This document shows positions 1 through 5,718 of a stretch of DNA of 5,718 nt, in pieces. The DNA is taken from positions 1 through 5,718 of the forward strand of contig CALCPC010000524.1 of the NCBI GenBank assembly GCA_937900975.1. Reading direction: 5' to 3'. The stretch's first letter is position 1; every line of letters starts with the position of its first letter. The translations under genes and the position numbers were made by a program. This stretch comes from an uncultured Paracoccaceae bacterium (GTDB lineage Bacteria; Pseudomonadota; Alphaproteobacteria; Rhodobacterales; Rhodobacteraceae). Under the pieces are notes generated by a model. That model was not told the DNA's origin. It did not search any database and worked only from the letters and a program-made list of their open reading frames with translations.

Positions 1-73
1 GGACGCGGATGCGCAGAGAGGCGGCGCGGGTGCGCCCATCGGGCGCGCGGGCGGGGGCAATTGGCTGCGTCAC
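1..73 (-). CDS. Possible 5' end of an unidentified gene running off the left edge (weak)
   Basis: A minus-strand frame opens with GTG at 73-71 and stays open to the window edge, giving about 24 residues that begin MTQPIAPARAPDG and continue with an Arg/Ala-rich stretch. About 20 of its 24 codons end in G or C, in keeping with the coding genes here, and it would lie downstream of purQ in the same direction. No clear Shine-Dalgarno sequence precedes the GTG, and other frames of this segment are also open, so the call rests on weak compositional evidence only. No product can be named from so short a piece. Confidence 0.2.
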   Translation of the reverse strand, partial: MTQPIAPARAPDGRTRAASLRIRV

Positions 74-129
74 ACCCGCAGGCTAGGCTTTCGGCGAACG
101 ACCCTCAAGTGCGGGCGGTGCGGTCGGCG

Positions 130-807
130 TCATACTGCCGCCCGGCCTAAGGCGGCGGTCAAGCTTGCAAAAAGCCGGGCGCCGTCGGTGGCGCCATGCG
201 CGGGCTCTGCCGCACGCTCGGGGTGGGGCATCAGGCCAAGGCAGCGGCGGTTGGGCGACAGGACGCCCGCAATGTCGTTGGCCGAGCCGTTTGGGTTGCC
301 GTCGTAGCGGAACGCAATGCGGTCCTGATCCTGGAGTTCGGCCACAAGATCCGGCGGAGCGGCGAAGTTTCCGTCGTGATGGGCGACGACCATGCGAACG
401 GCCTCCCCCCGCGCGAAGCCCGCGGTAAACGGGCTGTCGGCGGTGGCAACGGTCAGGGTTTGGCTGCGGCAGACAAAGCGCAGCCCAGCGTTGCGCATCA
501 GCGCCCCGGGCAAAAGACCGGCTTCGATCAGGATTTGAAACCCGTTGCAGATGCCCAGGACGTGGCCGCCACGGTCGGCAAAGGCGCGGACGGCCGGCAT
601 GATCGGCGCGCGGGCCGCGATCGCGCCGCAGCGCAGATAGTCGCCAAAGGAGAACCCGCCGGGCAGCGCGACAAGGTCAAGGTCGGGGGGCAGCGCCGTG
701 TCCTTGTGCCAGACCATCGCGGGCGGGCGCCCCGTGGCGGCGCCAAGGGCCACGGCGATGTCGCGATCGCAATTGGAGCCTGGAAAGACAACGACCGCGG
801 TCCTCAC
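130..807 (-). CDS. purQ: Phosphoribosylformylglycinamidine synthase, glutaminase subunit PurQ
   Basis: PurQ is the class I glutamine amidotransferase subunit of cytosolic FGAM synthase. It hydrolyses glutamine and passes ammonia to PurL, which converts FGAR to FGAM in step 4 of purine synthesis. The 225-residue length is normal for the family. The N-terminus reads [12 protein letters not shown], a family hallmark, and [16 protein letters not shown] spans residues 50-65. The nucleophile is Cys87 in GICNGFQ, and the triad His195 and Glu197 lie in MPHPER. The start is GTG at 807-805. It overlaps the purS stop as GTGA, so translation is probably coupled, and no separate strong ribosome site is seen. 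It is the last recognisable gene of the purC-purS-purQ unit. purL does not follow within the window, so the large catalytic subunit must be encoded elsewhere or beyond the edge. The identification is secure. Confidence 0.98.
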   Translation of the reverse strand: MRTAVVVFPGSNCDRDIAVALGAATGRPPAMVWHKDTALPPDLDLVALPGGFSFGDYLRCGAIAARAPIMPAVRAFADRGGHVLGICNGFQILIEAGLLPGALMRNAGLRFVCRSQTLTVATADSPFTAGFARGEAVRMVVAHHDGNFAAPPDLVAELQDQDRIAFRYDGNPNGSANDIAGVLSPNRRCLGLMPHPERAAEPAHGATDGARLFASLTAALGRAAV

Positions 808-1040
808 GGCAGGATTTCGATGGCGTAGGTTTCGATGACGGTGTTGGCCAAAAGCTGCTCACACATCGCGCGGACGGTGCCTTCGGGGTCGGGGCCGGGG
901 GCGAGATCGATTTCGATCAGCTTGCCTTGGCGGACATCGCCCACCCCATCAAACCCCAAAGCACCAAGCGCGCGCGCCACCGCAGCCCCTTGGGGATCCA
1001 AGACGCCGGGTTTCAGCGTCACTGTGACCCGCGCCTTCAT
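804..1040 (-). CDS. purS: Phosphoribosylformylglycinamidine synthase subunit PurS
   Basis: PurS is the small subunit (78 residues here, typical for the family) that bridges PurQ and PurL in the three-part FGAM synthase used by many bacteria. The sequence begins [18 protein letters not shown], the standard PurS beta-strand opening, followed by the conserved block V-R-Q-G-K at about residues 35-39 and a C-terminal half with the usual 'ANTVIE' segment. The reading frame is open further upstream, but that part lies antiparallel-free inside purC in another frame and has no PurS similarity. The ATG at 1040-1038 is therefore the start. That ATG overlaps the purC stop as ATGA, and the PurS stop overlaps the purQ GTG, so all three genes appear translationally coupled. 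Identity is confident. Confidence 0.96.
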   Translation of the reverse strand: MKARVTVTLKPGVLDPQGAAVARALGALGFDGVGDVRQGKLIEIDLAPGPDPEGTVRAMCEQLLANTVIETYAIEILP

Positions 1041-1798
1041 TGCACCAGTTTGGGACCCGAAACCTGCTGGCCGTTGCGGGGCAGCACGCCCAGCCGGGTC
1101 GCAAGCTCGGTATACGCATCGGCAAGGTTGCCGAGGTCGTGGCGGAAGACATCTTTGTCGAGCTTTTGGCGCGTTTCCATGTCCCAAAGACGGCAGCTGT
1201 CTGGGCTGATCTCATCGGCCACGACCAACCGTTGGAAGTCGCCTTCGAAAATGCGACCGATTTCGATCTTAAAGTCGATCAGTTGGATGCCGACACCATA
1301 CATCACGCCGGAAACATAGTCGTTCACCCGCAGCGCCAGCGCCACCATGTCGTCGACATCTTGCTGGCTGGCCCAGCCGAAGGCGATGATATGCTCCTCT
1401 GTCACCAGGGGATCGCTGAGCGCGTCGTCCTTGAGGTAGAATTCGATAATTGGCCGGGGCAGGGCCGTCCCCTCTTCGATGCCAAGCCTTTTGGACATGG
1501 ACCCCGCGGCGACGTTGCGCACGACAACTTCAAGGGGGATAATTTCAACCATGCGAACCAGTTGTTCGCGCATGTTGAGCCTACGGATAAAGTGCGTCGG
1601 CACGCCAATGGCGTTAAGGCCCTTCATAAAATGCTCAGAAAGGCGGTTGTTCAGGACGCCCTTGCCTTCAATCACCGCGTGTTTTTCGGCATTGAAGGCC
1701 GTCGCGTCGTCCTTGAAGTACTGGATCAGTGTATCCGGCTCCGGTCCCTCATAAAGGATCTTCGCTTTGCCTTCGTATATCATGCGTCGGCGCGCCAT
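1037..1798 (-). CDS. purC: SAICAR synthetase PurC (phosphoribosylaminoimidazole-succinocarboxamide synthase)
   Basis: PurC ligates aspartate to CAIR with ATP, giving SAICAR, the substrate that PurB then cleaves. The protein is 253 residues, a normal length for the bacterial monofunctional enzyme. It opens [18 protein letters not shown], the phosphate-binding N-terminal lobe. The first family signature, [15 protein letters not shown], is at residues 86-100, and the second, [10 protein letters not shown], at 173-182. [12 protein letters not shown] at 195-206 is the conserved substrate/metal-binding segment. The frame is open for 54 codons further upstream, but that stretch has no similarity to PurC. 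The ATG at 1798-1796 has AGGAG at 1809-1805 with a 6-nt spacer, which decides the start. It is the first gene of the purC-purS-purQ unit, with a promoter about 35 nt upstream. Confidence 0.98.
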   Translation of the reverse strand: MARRRMIYEGKAKILYEGPEPDTLIQYFKDDATAFNAEKHAVIEGKGVLNNRLSEHFMKGLNAIGVPTHFIRRLNMREQLVRMVEIIPLEVVVRNVAAGSMSKRLGIEEGTALPRPIIEFYLKDDALSDPLVTEEHIIAFGWASQQDVDDMVALALRVNDYVSGVMYGVGIQLIDFKIEIGRIFEGDFQRLVVADEISPDSCRLWDMETRQKLDKDVFRHDLGNLADAYTELATRLGVLPRNGQQVSGPKLVQ

Positions 1799-1831
1799 CG
1801 CGGGCTCCTGCCAGAGAGAGGTAATGGGTCG

Positions 1832-1860
1832 TCTATAGGTGCAGTGCGGAGGATCGGCAA
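1832..1860 (-). promoter_or_regulatory. Predicted sigma-70-type promoter of purC-purS-purQ
   Basis: Reading the minus strand, TTGCCG (1860-1855) is followed after exactly 17 nt by TATAGA (1837-1832). These match the housekeeping -35 (TTGACA) and -10 (TATAAT) boxes at four of six positions each. Transcription would begin near 1825, leaving a 5' leader of about 27 nt that contains the purC AGGAG site. It is the best promoter match on this strand between purC and the divergent gene. It is a prediction from spacing and consensus only. Confidence 0.6.
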
Positions 1861-1881
1861 GCGGCACGGCCCGGGCTGAGC

Positions 1882-1909
1882 CGCGATTGCGGGTTTCTTG
1901 GCAATCGCG
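1882..1909. repeat. Perfect 9-bp inverted repeat (candidate operator) in the purC/zeta divergent region
   Basis: CGCGATTGC at 1882-1890 and its exact reverse complement GCAATCGCG at 1901-1909 flank a 10-nt spacer. There is no T-run after either arm, so it does not look like an intrinsic terminator. It lies 22 bp upstream of the predicted purC -35 box and about 35 bp upstream of the -10-like element of the divergent gene. That is a sensible place for a dimeric regulator to act on one or both. The regulator is unknown, and I do not recognise the sequence as a named operator. Confidence 0.5.
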
Positions 1910-1943
1910 CCCGGATCGGTGGTGTCGGCGCGTTTGCTGCTTA

Positions 1944-1949
1944 TATAAC
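1944..1949 (+). promoter_or_regulatory. Possible -10 element for the zeta-inhibitor gene
   Basis: TATAAC at 1944-1949 lies inside the only markedly AT-rich spot of this intergenic region (TTATATAAC) and matches five of six bases of the -10 consensus. No convincing -35 box is seen 16-18 nt upstream, so an activator or another sigma factor may be involved, or the call may be wrong. The leader to the ATG at 2005 would be about 50 nt. Confidence 0.3.
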
Positions 1950-2004
1950 GCTCGCACCACGGGGGCGGGCAGCGGGCCCGGCCATAATCATGCAGGAGAG
2001 GGAC

Positions 2005-2319
2005 ATGGCGCAGTTTGACGACCGGGAGCGCGCGTTTGAGAACAAATACGCGCATGACGCAGAGATGCAGTTCAAGGCCGAGGCGCGGCGGAACAAGCTT
2101 TTGGGCCTTTGGGCGGCCGGGTTGATGGGCAAGGATGGCGATGCGGCCGCCGATTATGCCAAGGAGGTCGTCAAGGCTGATTTCGAGGAGGCGGGCGACG
2201 AAGACGTCTACCGCAAGGTTGCTGGCGATCTCGGCGATTTGGCCAGCGAGGCTGACATCCGCGCCAAGATGGTGGCCCTGATGGCCGAAGCCAAAGCGCA
2301 GATCATGTCCGAGGTGTGA
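2005..2319 (+). CDS. DUF1476 protein: F1-ATPase inhibitor, zeta subunit
   Basis: This 104-residue protein belongs to DUF1476, the alphaproteobacterial zeta subunit first characterised in Paracoccus denitrificans. There it binds the F1 part of ATP synthase and blocks ATP hydrolysis at the cytoplasmic face. The hallmark stretch FDDRERAFENKYAHD is at residues 4-18, followed by KAEARRNKLLGLWAAGLMG at 24-42, an acidic EEAGDEDVYRKV segment at 61-72 and a C-terminal helix. The N-terminus (roughly the first 20 residues) is the inhibitory region in the Paracoccus protein. An in-frame ATG exists at 1990, but the ATG at 2005 is preferred because AGGAG (1994-1998) sits 6 nt before it and homologues begin there. 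It is transcribed divergently from purC. It is a soluble protein with no signal peptide. The family call is secure; inhibitory function is inferred from the family. Confidence 0.95.
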   Translation: MAQFDDRERAFENKYAHDAEMQFKAEARRNKLLGLWAAGLMGKDGDAAADYAKEVVKADFEEAGDEDVYRKVAGDLGDLASEADIRAKMVALMAEAKAQIMSEV

Positions 2320-2353
2320 GGCGCGGCAAAAAACGCGCTTGAAACGCCGCGCC
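2320..2353 (+). terminator. Inverted repeat after the zeta gene, possible weak terminator
   Basis: GGCGCGGC (2320-2327) pairs perfectly with GCCGCGCC (2346-2353) across an 18-nt A-rich loop. An alternative 5-bp hairpin, GCGCG (2321-2325) with CGCGC (2334-2338), uses the same left arm. Neither is followed by a T-run, so it is not a classical intrinsic terminator. It could end or attenuate the zeta transcript before the photolyase gene, or be a chance pairing in GC-rich DNA. Confidence 0.3.
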
Positions 2354-2372
2354 CCTGGCCGATGTCTGGGGG

Positions 2373-3848
2373 ATGGAACACGCGGTTCAGATTGTTTGGT
2401 TCAAACGCGATTTGCGCGTTGAGGATAACGAAGCGCTGGCCGCCGCGGCGGCGGCCGGCCCGGTTTTTCCGATCTACATCGTCGATCGGGACTGGTGGGC
2501 GCAGCCGGGCATGGCTGGGCGGCAATGGGAATTCGTCGCCGAAAGTCTGGACAGCCTGCAGCGGGATCTGATGGCGGCCGGCGCGGGGCTAAGCTTTGCC
2601 ACCGGCGCGCCGGTTGAGATTTTGGACCGGTTGCGGCAGCGGTTTGGCCGTGTCGCGCTTTGGTCGCATGAGGAGACGGGCGATGCCGTCAGCTTTGCCC
2701 GCGACCGCGCGGTGGCGGCTTGGGCGAAGGCCAAGGGTGTGGTGTGGACAGAGATCCAGCCCGCGGGCGTTCAGCGCCGGCTGAAAACCCGCGACGGCTG
2801 GGCCGCCGCGTGGGAGCGCGCGATGGCCCGCCCCGCCTTGACCGTCCCGGCCTTGGTGGCCGCGGCACCGCCCGAAGGGCGACTTTCGGCGCCGGTCGGC
2901 CCGGATCCTTGTCCCCAGCGTCAAACCGGCGGGCGCGCGGCGGGATTGGCGCTGTTGGACAGTTTTCTGGGCGCGCGGGGGCAGCATTATCGCCGCGAGA
3001 TGTCTTCGCCGCTGACCGCCTTCGACGCGTGCTCGCGCCTCTCACCGCACCTGGCTTGGGGCACGCTATCCACGCGCGAGGTGCGCCAAGCCTCGGAAGC
3101 CCGGCTGGCGGAGGTGCGGGCAGCGGGTCGGCGCGACGGGTGGACCGGATCCCTGACGTCCTTTCTGGGTCGGCTCCACTGGCGCTGCCATTTCATGCAG
3201 AAATTGGAGGATGAGCCGGAGATTGAGCATCGGACCATGCACCGCGCCTATGACACGCTGCGGGGCCCCGGCGATGCGGCGTTTCTGGCGGCGTGGCGGG
3301 CGGGGCAAACCGGCTATCCGATGATCGACGCGTCGATGCGCGCGCTGGCGGCGACAGGATATCTGAACTTTCGCATGCGCGCGATGGTGACGAGTTTCGC
3401 CGCCTATCACCTGTGGCTTGACTGGCGCGCCTTCGGGCCCACGTTGGCCGCGCTTTTCACCGATTACGAACCCGGGATCCATTTCAGTCAGCTTCAGATG
3501 CAGTCGGGTGTGACCGGCATCAACACCGTTCGGATTTACAACCCCCTGAAACAAAGCCAGGACCAGGATCCTGAGGGGATCTTTTTGCGCCACTGGTTGC
3601 CGGAATTGGCGCATTTGGAGCCGAAAGCGCTGCACGCGCCCTGGGGTTTGGCCGACTATCCCGACCCGATTGTGGATCACGCCAAGGCCACGCGCGCCGC
3701 ACGGGAAAAGATCTATGCCGTGCGCCGTCAGGATGGCTTTCGCGCGGCACAAGAGGACGTGATCCGGCGCCACGCCTCCCGCAAGGGGCGCAACGACCGC
3801 CGGCCGCGGCGCAAGGCGGAAAGCGCGCAATCAGAGTTTCAGTTCTAG
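2373..3848 (+). CDS. Photolyase/cryptochrome-family flavoprotein, non-canonical active site
   Basis: This 491-residue protein has the two-domain architecture of DNA photolyases and cryptochromes. The N-terminal alpha/beta antenna domain starts with IVWFKRDLRVEDNEAL (residues 7-22). A shortened linker (about 130-190) leads to the helical FAD domain, with SRLSPHLAWGTLS (221-233), WRAGQTGYPMIDASMRAL (308-325), FRMRAMVTSF (333-342), DYEPGIHFSQLQMQSG (364-379) and the RIYNP...FLRHWLPEL block (387-411). The tail (465-482) is strongly basic. The family splits UV-induced pyrimidine dimers using blue light or acts as a light sensor. Aligned by eye to remembered E. coli PhrB, several key residues differ: Gly368 at N378, Ser372 at W382, Phe333 at N341 and Cys272 at E274; only Trp351 (W359) of the Trp triad remains. 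Only three cysteines are present, so no FeS cluster of the FeS-BCP type. The ATG at 2373 lacks a strong ribosome site, though GGGGG precedes it. The DUF2256 gene follows after 3 nt. Family is certain, repair activity is not. Confidence 0.9.
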   Translation: MEHAVQIVWFKRDLRVEDNEALAAAAAAGPVFPIYIVDRDWWAQPGMAGRQWEFVAESLDSLQRDLMAAGAGLSFATGAPVEILDRLRQRFGRVALWSHEETGDAVSFARDRAVAAWAKAKGVVWTEIQPAGVQRRLKTRDGWAAAWERAMARPALTVPALVAAAPPEGRLSAPVGPDPCPQRQTGGRAAGLALLDSFLGARGQHYRREMSSPLTAFDACSRLSPHLAWGTLSTREVRQASEARLAEVRAAGRRDGWTGSLTSFLGRLHWRCHFMQKLEDEPEIEHRTMHRAYDTLRGPGDAAFLAAWRAGQTGYPMIDASMRALAATGYLNFRMRAMVTSFAAYHLWLDWRAFGPTLAALFTDYEPGIHFSQLQMQSGVTGINTVRIYNPLKQSQDQDPEGIFLRHWLPELAHLEPKALHAPWGLADYPDPIVDHAKATRAAREKIYAVRRQDGFRAAQEDVIRRHASRKGRNDRRPRRKAESAQSEFQF

Positions 3849-3851
3849 ACC

Positions 3852-3992
3852 ATGCGGCGCAAAGGCGACCTGCCGCAGAAGATCTGCGCCACTTGCGGGC
3901 GGCCGTTCACCTGGCGCCGGAAATGGGCGAAGGTCTGGCAGGACGTGCGCTATTGCTCGGACCGATGCCGCCGAAATCGTAAATCGGGTTGA
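3852..3992 (+). CDS. DUF2256 mini-protein, putative zinc-binding, coupled to the photolyase
   Basis: ATG at 3852 opens a 46-codon frame ending in TGA at 3990-3992. The product begins [19 protein letters not shown] and has the DUF2256 layout: a basic N-terminus, Cys12-X2-Cys15, then FTWRRKW and [15 protein letters not shown] with Cys35-X3-Cys39. The four cysteines suggest one structural zinc site, and the many Arg/Lys and Trp residues suggest nucleic-acid or protein contact. The biochemical function of the family is not known to me. It starts 3 nt after the photolyase TAG with no ribosome site of its own, so translation by re-initiation after the photolyase is likely. From memory, DUF2256 genes often sit beside photolyase-family genes. 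I therefore infer a partner or maturation role in that system. The gene is short enough to be missed by automatic callers, but the motif match makes it convincing. Confidence 0.9.
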   Translation: MRRKGDLPQKICATCGRPFTWRRKWAKVWQDVRYCSDRCRRNRKSG

Positions 3993-4057
3993 GCCGCCTT
4001 CACCAGTCGTAAAGGTCTAACCGCTACACCTGCGGGTGGGGTGTGTGAGGTTGCGTG

Positions 4058-5179
4058 ATGGCGGGTCCGGCTGTTGGCAGGGTGGTGTTGCGGGGTGGGG
4101 TGCTGGCAGCGCTGTGCGGGGGGGCGGGAGCGCTTTTGGCGCCGCGTCTTCAGGCGATAGACTGGGGCGCGGTTGGCGCCGCGCTCACCCGGCTGCCGGC
4201 GGAAACGGTGCTCGCGGTCGCGCTGCTGACCGCGCTCAGCTACGCCGCGATGGCAGCCTATGACGGTGTTGCCCTCGCGGCGGCCGGGCGGCGGGTGCCT
4301 TGGCGGCGGAGCTTGGCGGCAGGGTTCGCGGCCTCGGCCATCGGTCAGACGCTGGGCTGCGCGATGCTGACCGGGGGCGCCATCCGCTGGCGCCTCTACC
4401 GGCCCTATGGCCTTGGCCCCGGGATCGCCGGGTTGCTCTCGGGCGCGCTGACACTGGGGTTTGTCGCGGCGCTTGCCGGCGTTCTTGCGGCCAGTCTTTG
4501 GTGGGATGGCAGCGGTTTGGCGCCACTGCTTGGCACATCGGCGGGGGTGTTGGAACGGGTTGGGGCGCTTATTCTCAGCGCAACCGTCATCGCGGGCGTC
4601 GCTATTGCACGGGTCGACCGGACGCGGGGACGGGCGTTGTTTCGCCTCGCGGCGCTTGCGCTTGTCGACATTCTGCCAGCCGCGGCGGCCCTGTGGCTTT
4701 TGCTGCCAGAGGGCGGCGGCGTCGGCCTGCTCAGCTTTGTCCCGATCTACGCCGCGGCACTGGCGCTGTCGTTGCTGTCAAACGCGCCTTTTGGCATCGG
4801 CGTGTTTGAACTGGTTTGTCTGTCCTGTCTGACGGGCGGCGATGCCCAGATCCTGGCCGCGCTGATTGCGTTTCGGGGGCTGTACTATTTCTTGCCGGCG
4901 CTGTTGGCCGGGGCGGTTTTGATCGCGATCGCGGGCTTAGGCCTCCGCCCCGAAAACCCGCAGGAAAATCGTATCGACCTGGGCGCGGTGGACATCGAGG
5001 TCGAAAAGCGCCGCAATCTTTTCGGGCGCCAGAACCGCCGTCACCTCCGCATCGCCGGTGAGCGCGGCCAAGAAATCCGCCCCATCCTCCCACACCGTCA
5101 TGGCGTTGCGTTGGACCAGCCGATACGCCTCCTCCCGGCTGATCCCTTGCTGGGTCAGCGCCAAAAGCACGCGTTGTGA
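4058..5179 (+). CDS. MprF N-terminal-like (UPF0104/LPG synthase TM domain) membrane protein, with an unusual antisense-derived tail
   Basis: This is a hydrophobic multi-pass inner-membrane protein, with about eight helices by eye (near residues 8-28, 48-66, 85-106, 123-147, 165-185, 194-216, 222-243 and 264-293). It carries marks of the lysylphosphatidylglycerol synthase transmembrane family, the flippase half of MprF: GGAIRWRLYRPYGL (106-119), SNAPFGIGVFE (241-251) and FRGLYYFLPALLA (272-284). The MprF aminoacyl-transferase domain (DUF2156) is absent, so lipid translocation is possible but the substrate is unknown. ATG 4058 is chosen because GAGG (4047-4050) is 7 nt upstream; GTG at 4055 is an alternative. 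The gene lies 65 nt after the DUF2256 gene. The membrane domain ends near residue 293. Residues 294-373 are the exact reverse-complement reading of purB, so the genuine stop may have been lost, or the tail may be real. Family call is good; the last 80 residues are doubtful. Confidence 0.75.
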   Translation: MAGPAVGRVVLRGGVLAALCGGAGALLAPRLQAIDWGAVGAALTRLPAETVLAVALLTALSYAAMAAYDGVALAAAGRRVPWRRSLAAGFAASAIGQTLGCAMLTGGAIRWRLYRPYGLGPGIAGLLSGALTLGFVAALAGVLAASLWWDGSGLAPLLGTSAGVLERVGALILSATVIAGVAIARVDRTRGRALFRLAALALVDILPAAAALWLLLPEGGGVGLLSFVPIYAAALALSLLSNAPFGIGVFELVCLSCLTGGDAQILAALIAFRGLYYFLPALLAGAVLIAIAGLGLRPENPQENRIDLGAVDIEVEKRRNLFGRQNRRHLRIAGERGQEIRPILPHRHGVALDQPIRLLPADPLLGQRQKHAL

Positions 5180-5718
5180 GTGGACAAGCCCGCGCAGACG
5201 GTCGACGTTCGCGCGCATCGTTTCAGGGTAGACGACAAGCTTTGCGATCACGCCGGTCAGCCGCGCGAGCGCGAAATCGAGCGTGACGGTCGCGTCAGGG
5301 CCGATATTGCGCTCAACGCTCGAATGGGAGATGTCGCGGTCATGCCAAAGTGCCACATTCTCCATCGCCGGCACGACGGCCATCCGCACCAGCCGGGCAA
5401 GGCCGGTCAGGTTTTCGGTCAAAACCGGGTTGCGCTTGTGCGGCATCGCGGAAGAGCCTTTTTGGCCGGGGGAGAAATACTCCTCAACCTCCAGCACCTC
5501 GGTCCGCTGCAGGTGTCGGATCTCCGTCGCGATGCGCTCCACCGACGATGCGATCACGCCGAGGGTTGCGAAAAACATCGCATGCCGGTCGCGGGGGATC
5601 ACTTGGGTCGAGACAGGCTCTGGCACGAGGCCGAGTTTCTCGCAAACATGCGCCTCGACCCTTGGGTCGACATTGGCAAATGTCCCGACCGCGCCCGAGC
5701 TGGCACCGGTCGCCACCT
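4937..5718 (-). CDS. purB: Adenylosuccinate lyase PurB, C-terminal part (5' end beyond window)
   Basis: PurB is a cytosolic fumarase/aspartase-superfamily lyase that removes fumarate from SAICAR (giving AICAR) and from adenylosuccinate (giving AMP). About 260 C-terminal residues are present. The family usually runs to about 430-450, so roughly the first 170-190 are off the right edge. Visible landmarks are SGAVGTFANVDPRVE near the left of the fragment and QVIPRDRHA about 20 residues later. The superfamily signature GSSAMPHKRNP, in the mobile loop that bears the catalytic serine, is followed by DISHSSVERNIGPDA, an active-site segment. The end VDTIFLRVFG is the usual PurB C-terminus, closing with TAA at 4939-4937, so this end is complete. 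The GTG at 5716-5714 is an internal valine, not a start. The gene converges with the MprF-like gene and shares its strand with purC-purS-purQ. No truncation or missing catalytic residue is seen. Confidence 0.97.
   Translation of the reverse strand, partial: VATGASSGAVGTFANVDPRVEAHVCEKLGLVPEPVSTQVIPRDRHAMFFATLGVIASSVERIATEIRHLQRTEVLEVEEYFSPGQKGSSAMPHKRNPVLTENLTGLARLVRMAVVPAMENVALWHDRDISHSSVERNIGPDATVTLDFALARLTGVIAKLVVYPETMRANVDRLRGLVHSQRVLLALTQQGISREEAYRLVQRNAMTVWEDGADFLAALTGDAEVTAVLAPEKIAALFDLDVHRAQVDTIFLRVFGAEA

Noticed and set aside
74..129. Intrinsic terminator after purQ
   Set aside because: The best pairing (CGACC with GGTCG, roughly 100-127) is 5 bp with a long loop and no T-run, too weak to call.
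196..828. Long plus-strand open frame (about 210 codons) opposite purQ
   Set aside because: It is the antisense of a certain purQ gene. Its product is low-complexity, rich in Gly/Arg/Ala, with no recognisable motif, as expected for shadow frames in GC-rich coding DNA.
1040..1879. Plus-strand open frame of 279 codons opposite purC
   Set aside because: It is in codon register antisense to purC, where stops are rare because TTA, CTA and TCA codons are seldom used. No family motif is visible, and purC itself is unmistakable.
1799..1960. N-terminal extension of PurC by 54 residues to an upstream ATG
   Set aside because: The extension lacks PurC similarity, covers the predicted promoter and dyad, and the downstream ATG has a well-spaced AGGAG.
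3066..3830. Minus-strand open frame of 254 codons opposite the photolyase
   Set aside because: It is a shadow of the photolyase gene, with Arg/Pro-rich sequence and no start signal or motif.
2373..3848. FeS-type bacterial photolyase/cryptochrome (CryB/PhrB-like) assignment
   Set aside because: That group needs four cluster-binding cysteines. Only Cys180, Cys220 and Cys272 are present, and the sequence motifs are different.
3993..4057. A separate promoter or terminator between the DUF2256 and MprF-like genes
   Set aside because: TTGAGC at 3989-3994 has no suitable -10 box at normal spacing, and only 4-5-bp imperfect stems are present. The gap is compatible with read-through from the photolyase unit.

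Overview
The window is a GC-rich, densely packed piece of chromosome from an alphaproteobacterium, most likely Rhodobacterales (Rhodobacteraceae). The evidence is the heavy use of G/C at third codon positions, a gene for the F1-ATPase zeta inhibitor (DUF1476), which is an alphaproteobacterial speciality, divergent from purC, and PurC, PurS and PurQ proteins of alphaproteobacterial type. No species is claimed.

Layout. The minus strand carries de novo purine biosynthesis genes at both ends. At the left is a tight operon read right to left: purC (1798-1037), purS (1040-804) and purQ (807-130). The junctions overlap by 4 nt (ATGA and GTGA), and a good promoter lies just upstream of purC. At the right is the 3' part of purB (5718-4937), cut by the window edge. 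Between them is a block of four plus-strand genes: the zeta inhibitor (2005-2319), a divergent photolyase/cryptochrome homologue (2373-3848), a 46-residue DUF2256 protein with a four-cysteine motif placed 3 nt after the photolyase (3852-3992), and a multi-pass membrane protein resembling the N-terminal flippase domain of MprF (4058-5179).

How the genes relate. PurB makes both SAICAR->AICAR and adenylosuccinate->AMP, PurC makes SAICAR, and PurS/PurQ are the accessory and glutaminase subunits of FGAM synthase; purL is not in the window. The zeta protein inhibits ATP hydrolysis by F1. The photolyase homologue and the DUF2256 protein look like one translational unit, presumably for light-dependent DNA repair or light sensing.

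Points most worth a second look: (1) by eye, the photolyase homologue lacks most canonical class I active-site and electron-transfer residues; (2) its tiny putative zinc-binding partner is easily missed by gene callers; (3) the MprF-like reading frame has no stop at its natural end and runs about 240 nt antisense into purB in exact codon-on-codon register; (4) a perfect 9-bp inverted repeat lies in the purC/zeta divergent intergenic region. Nothing here looks like a mobile element, CRISPR array or RNA gene.
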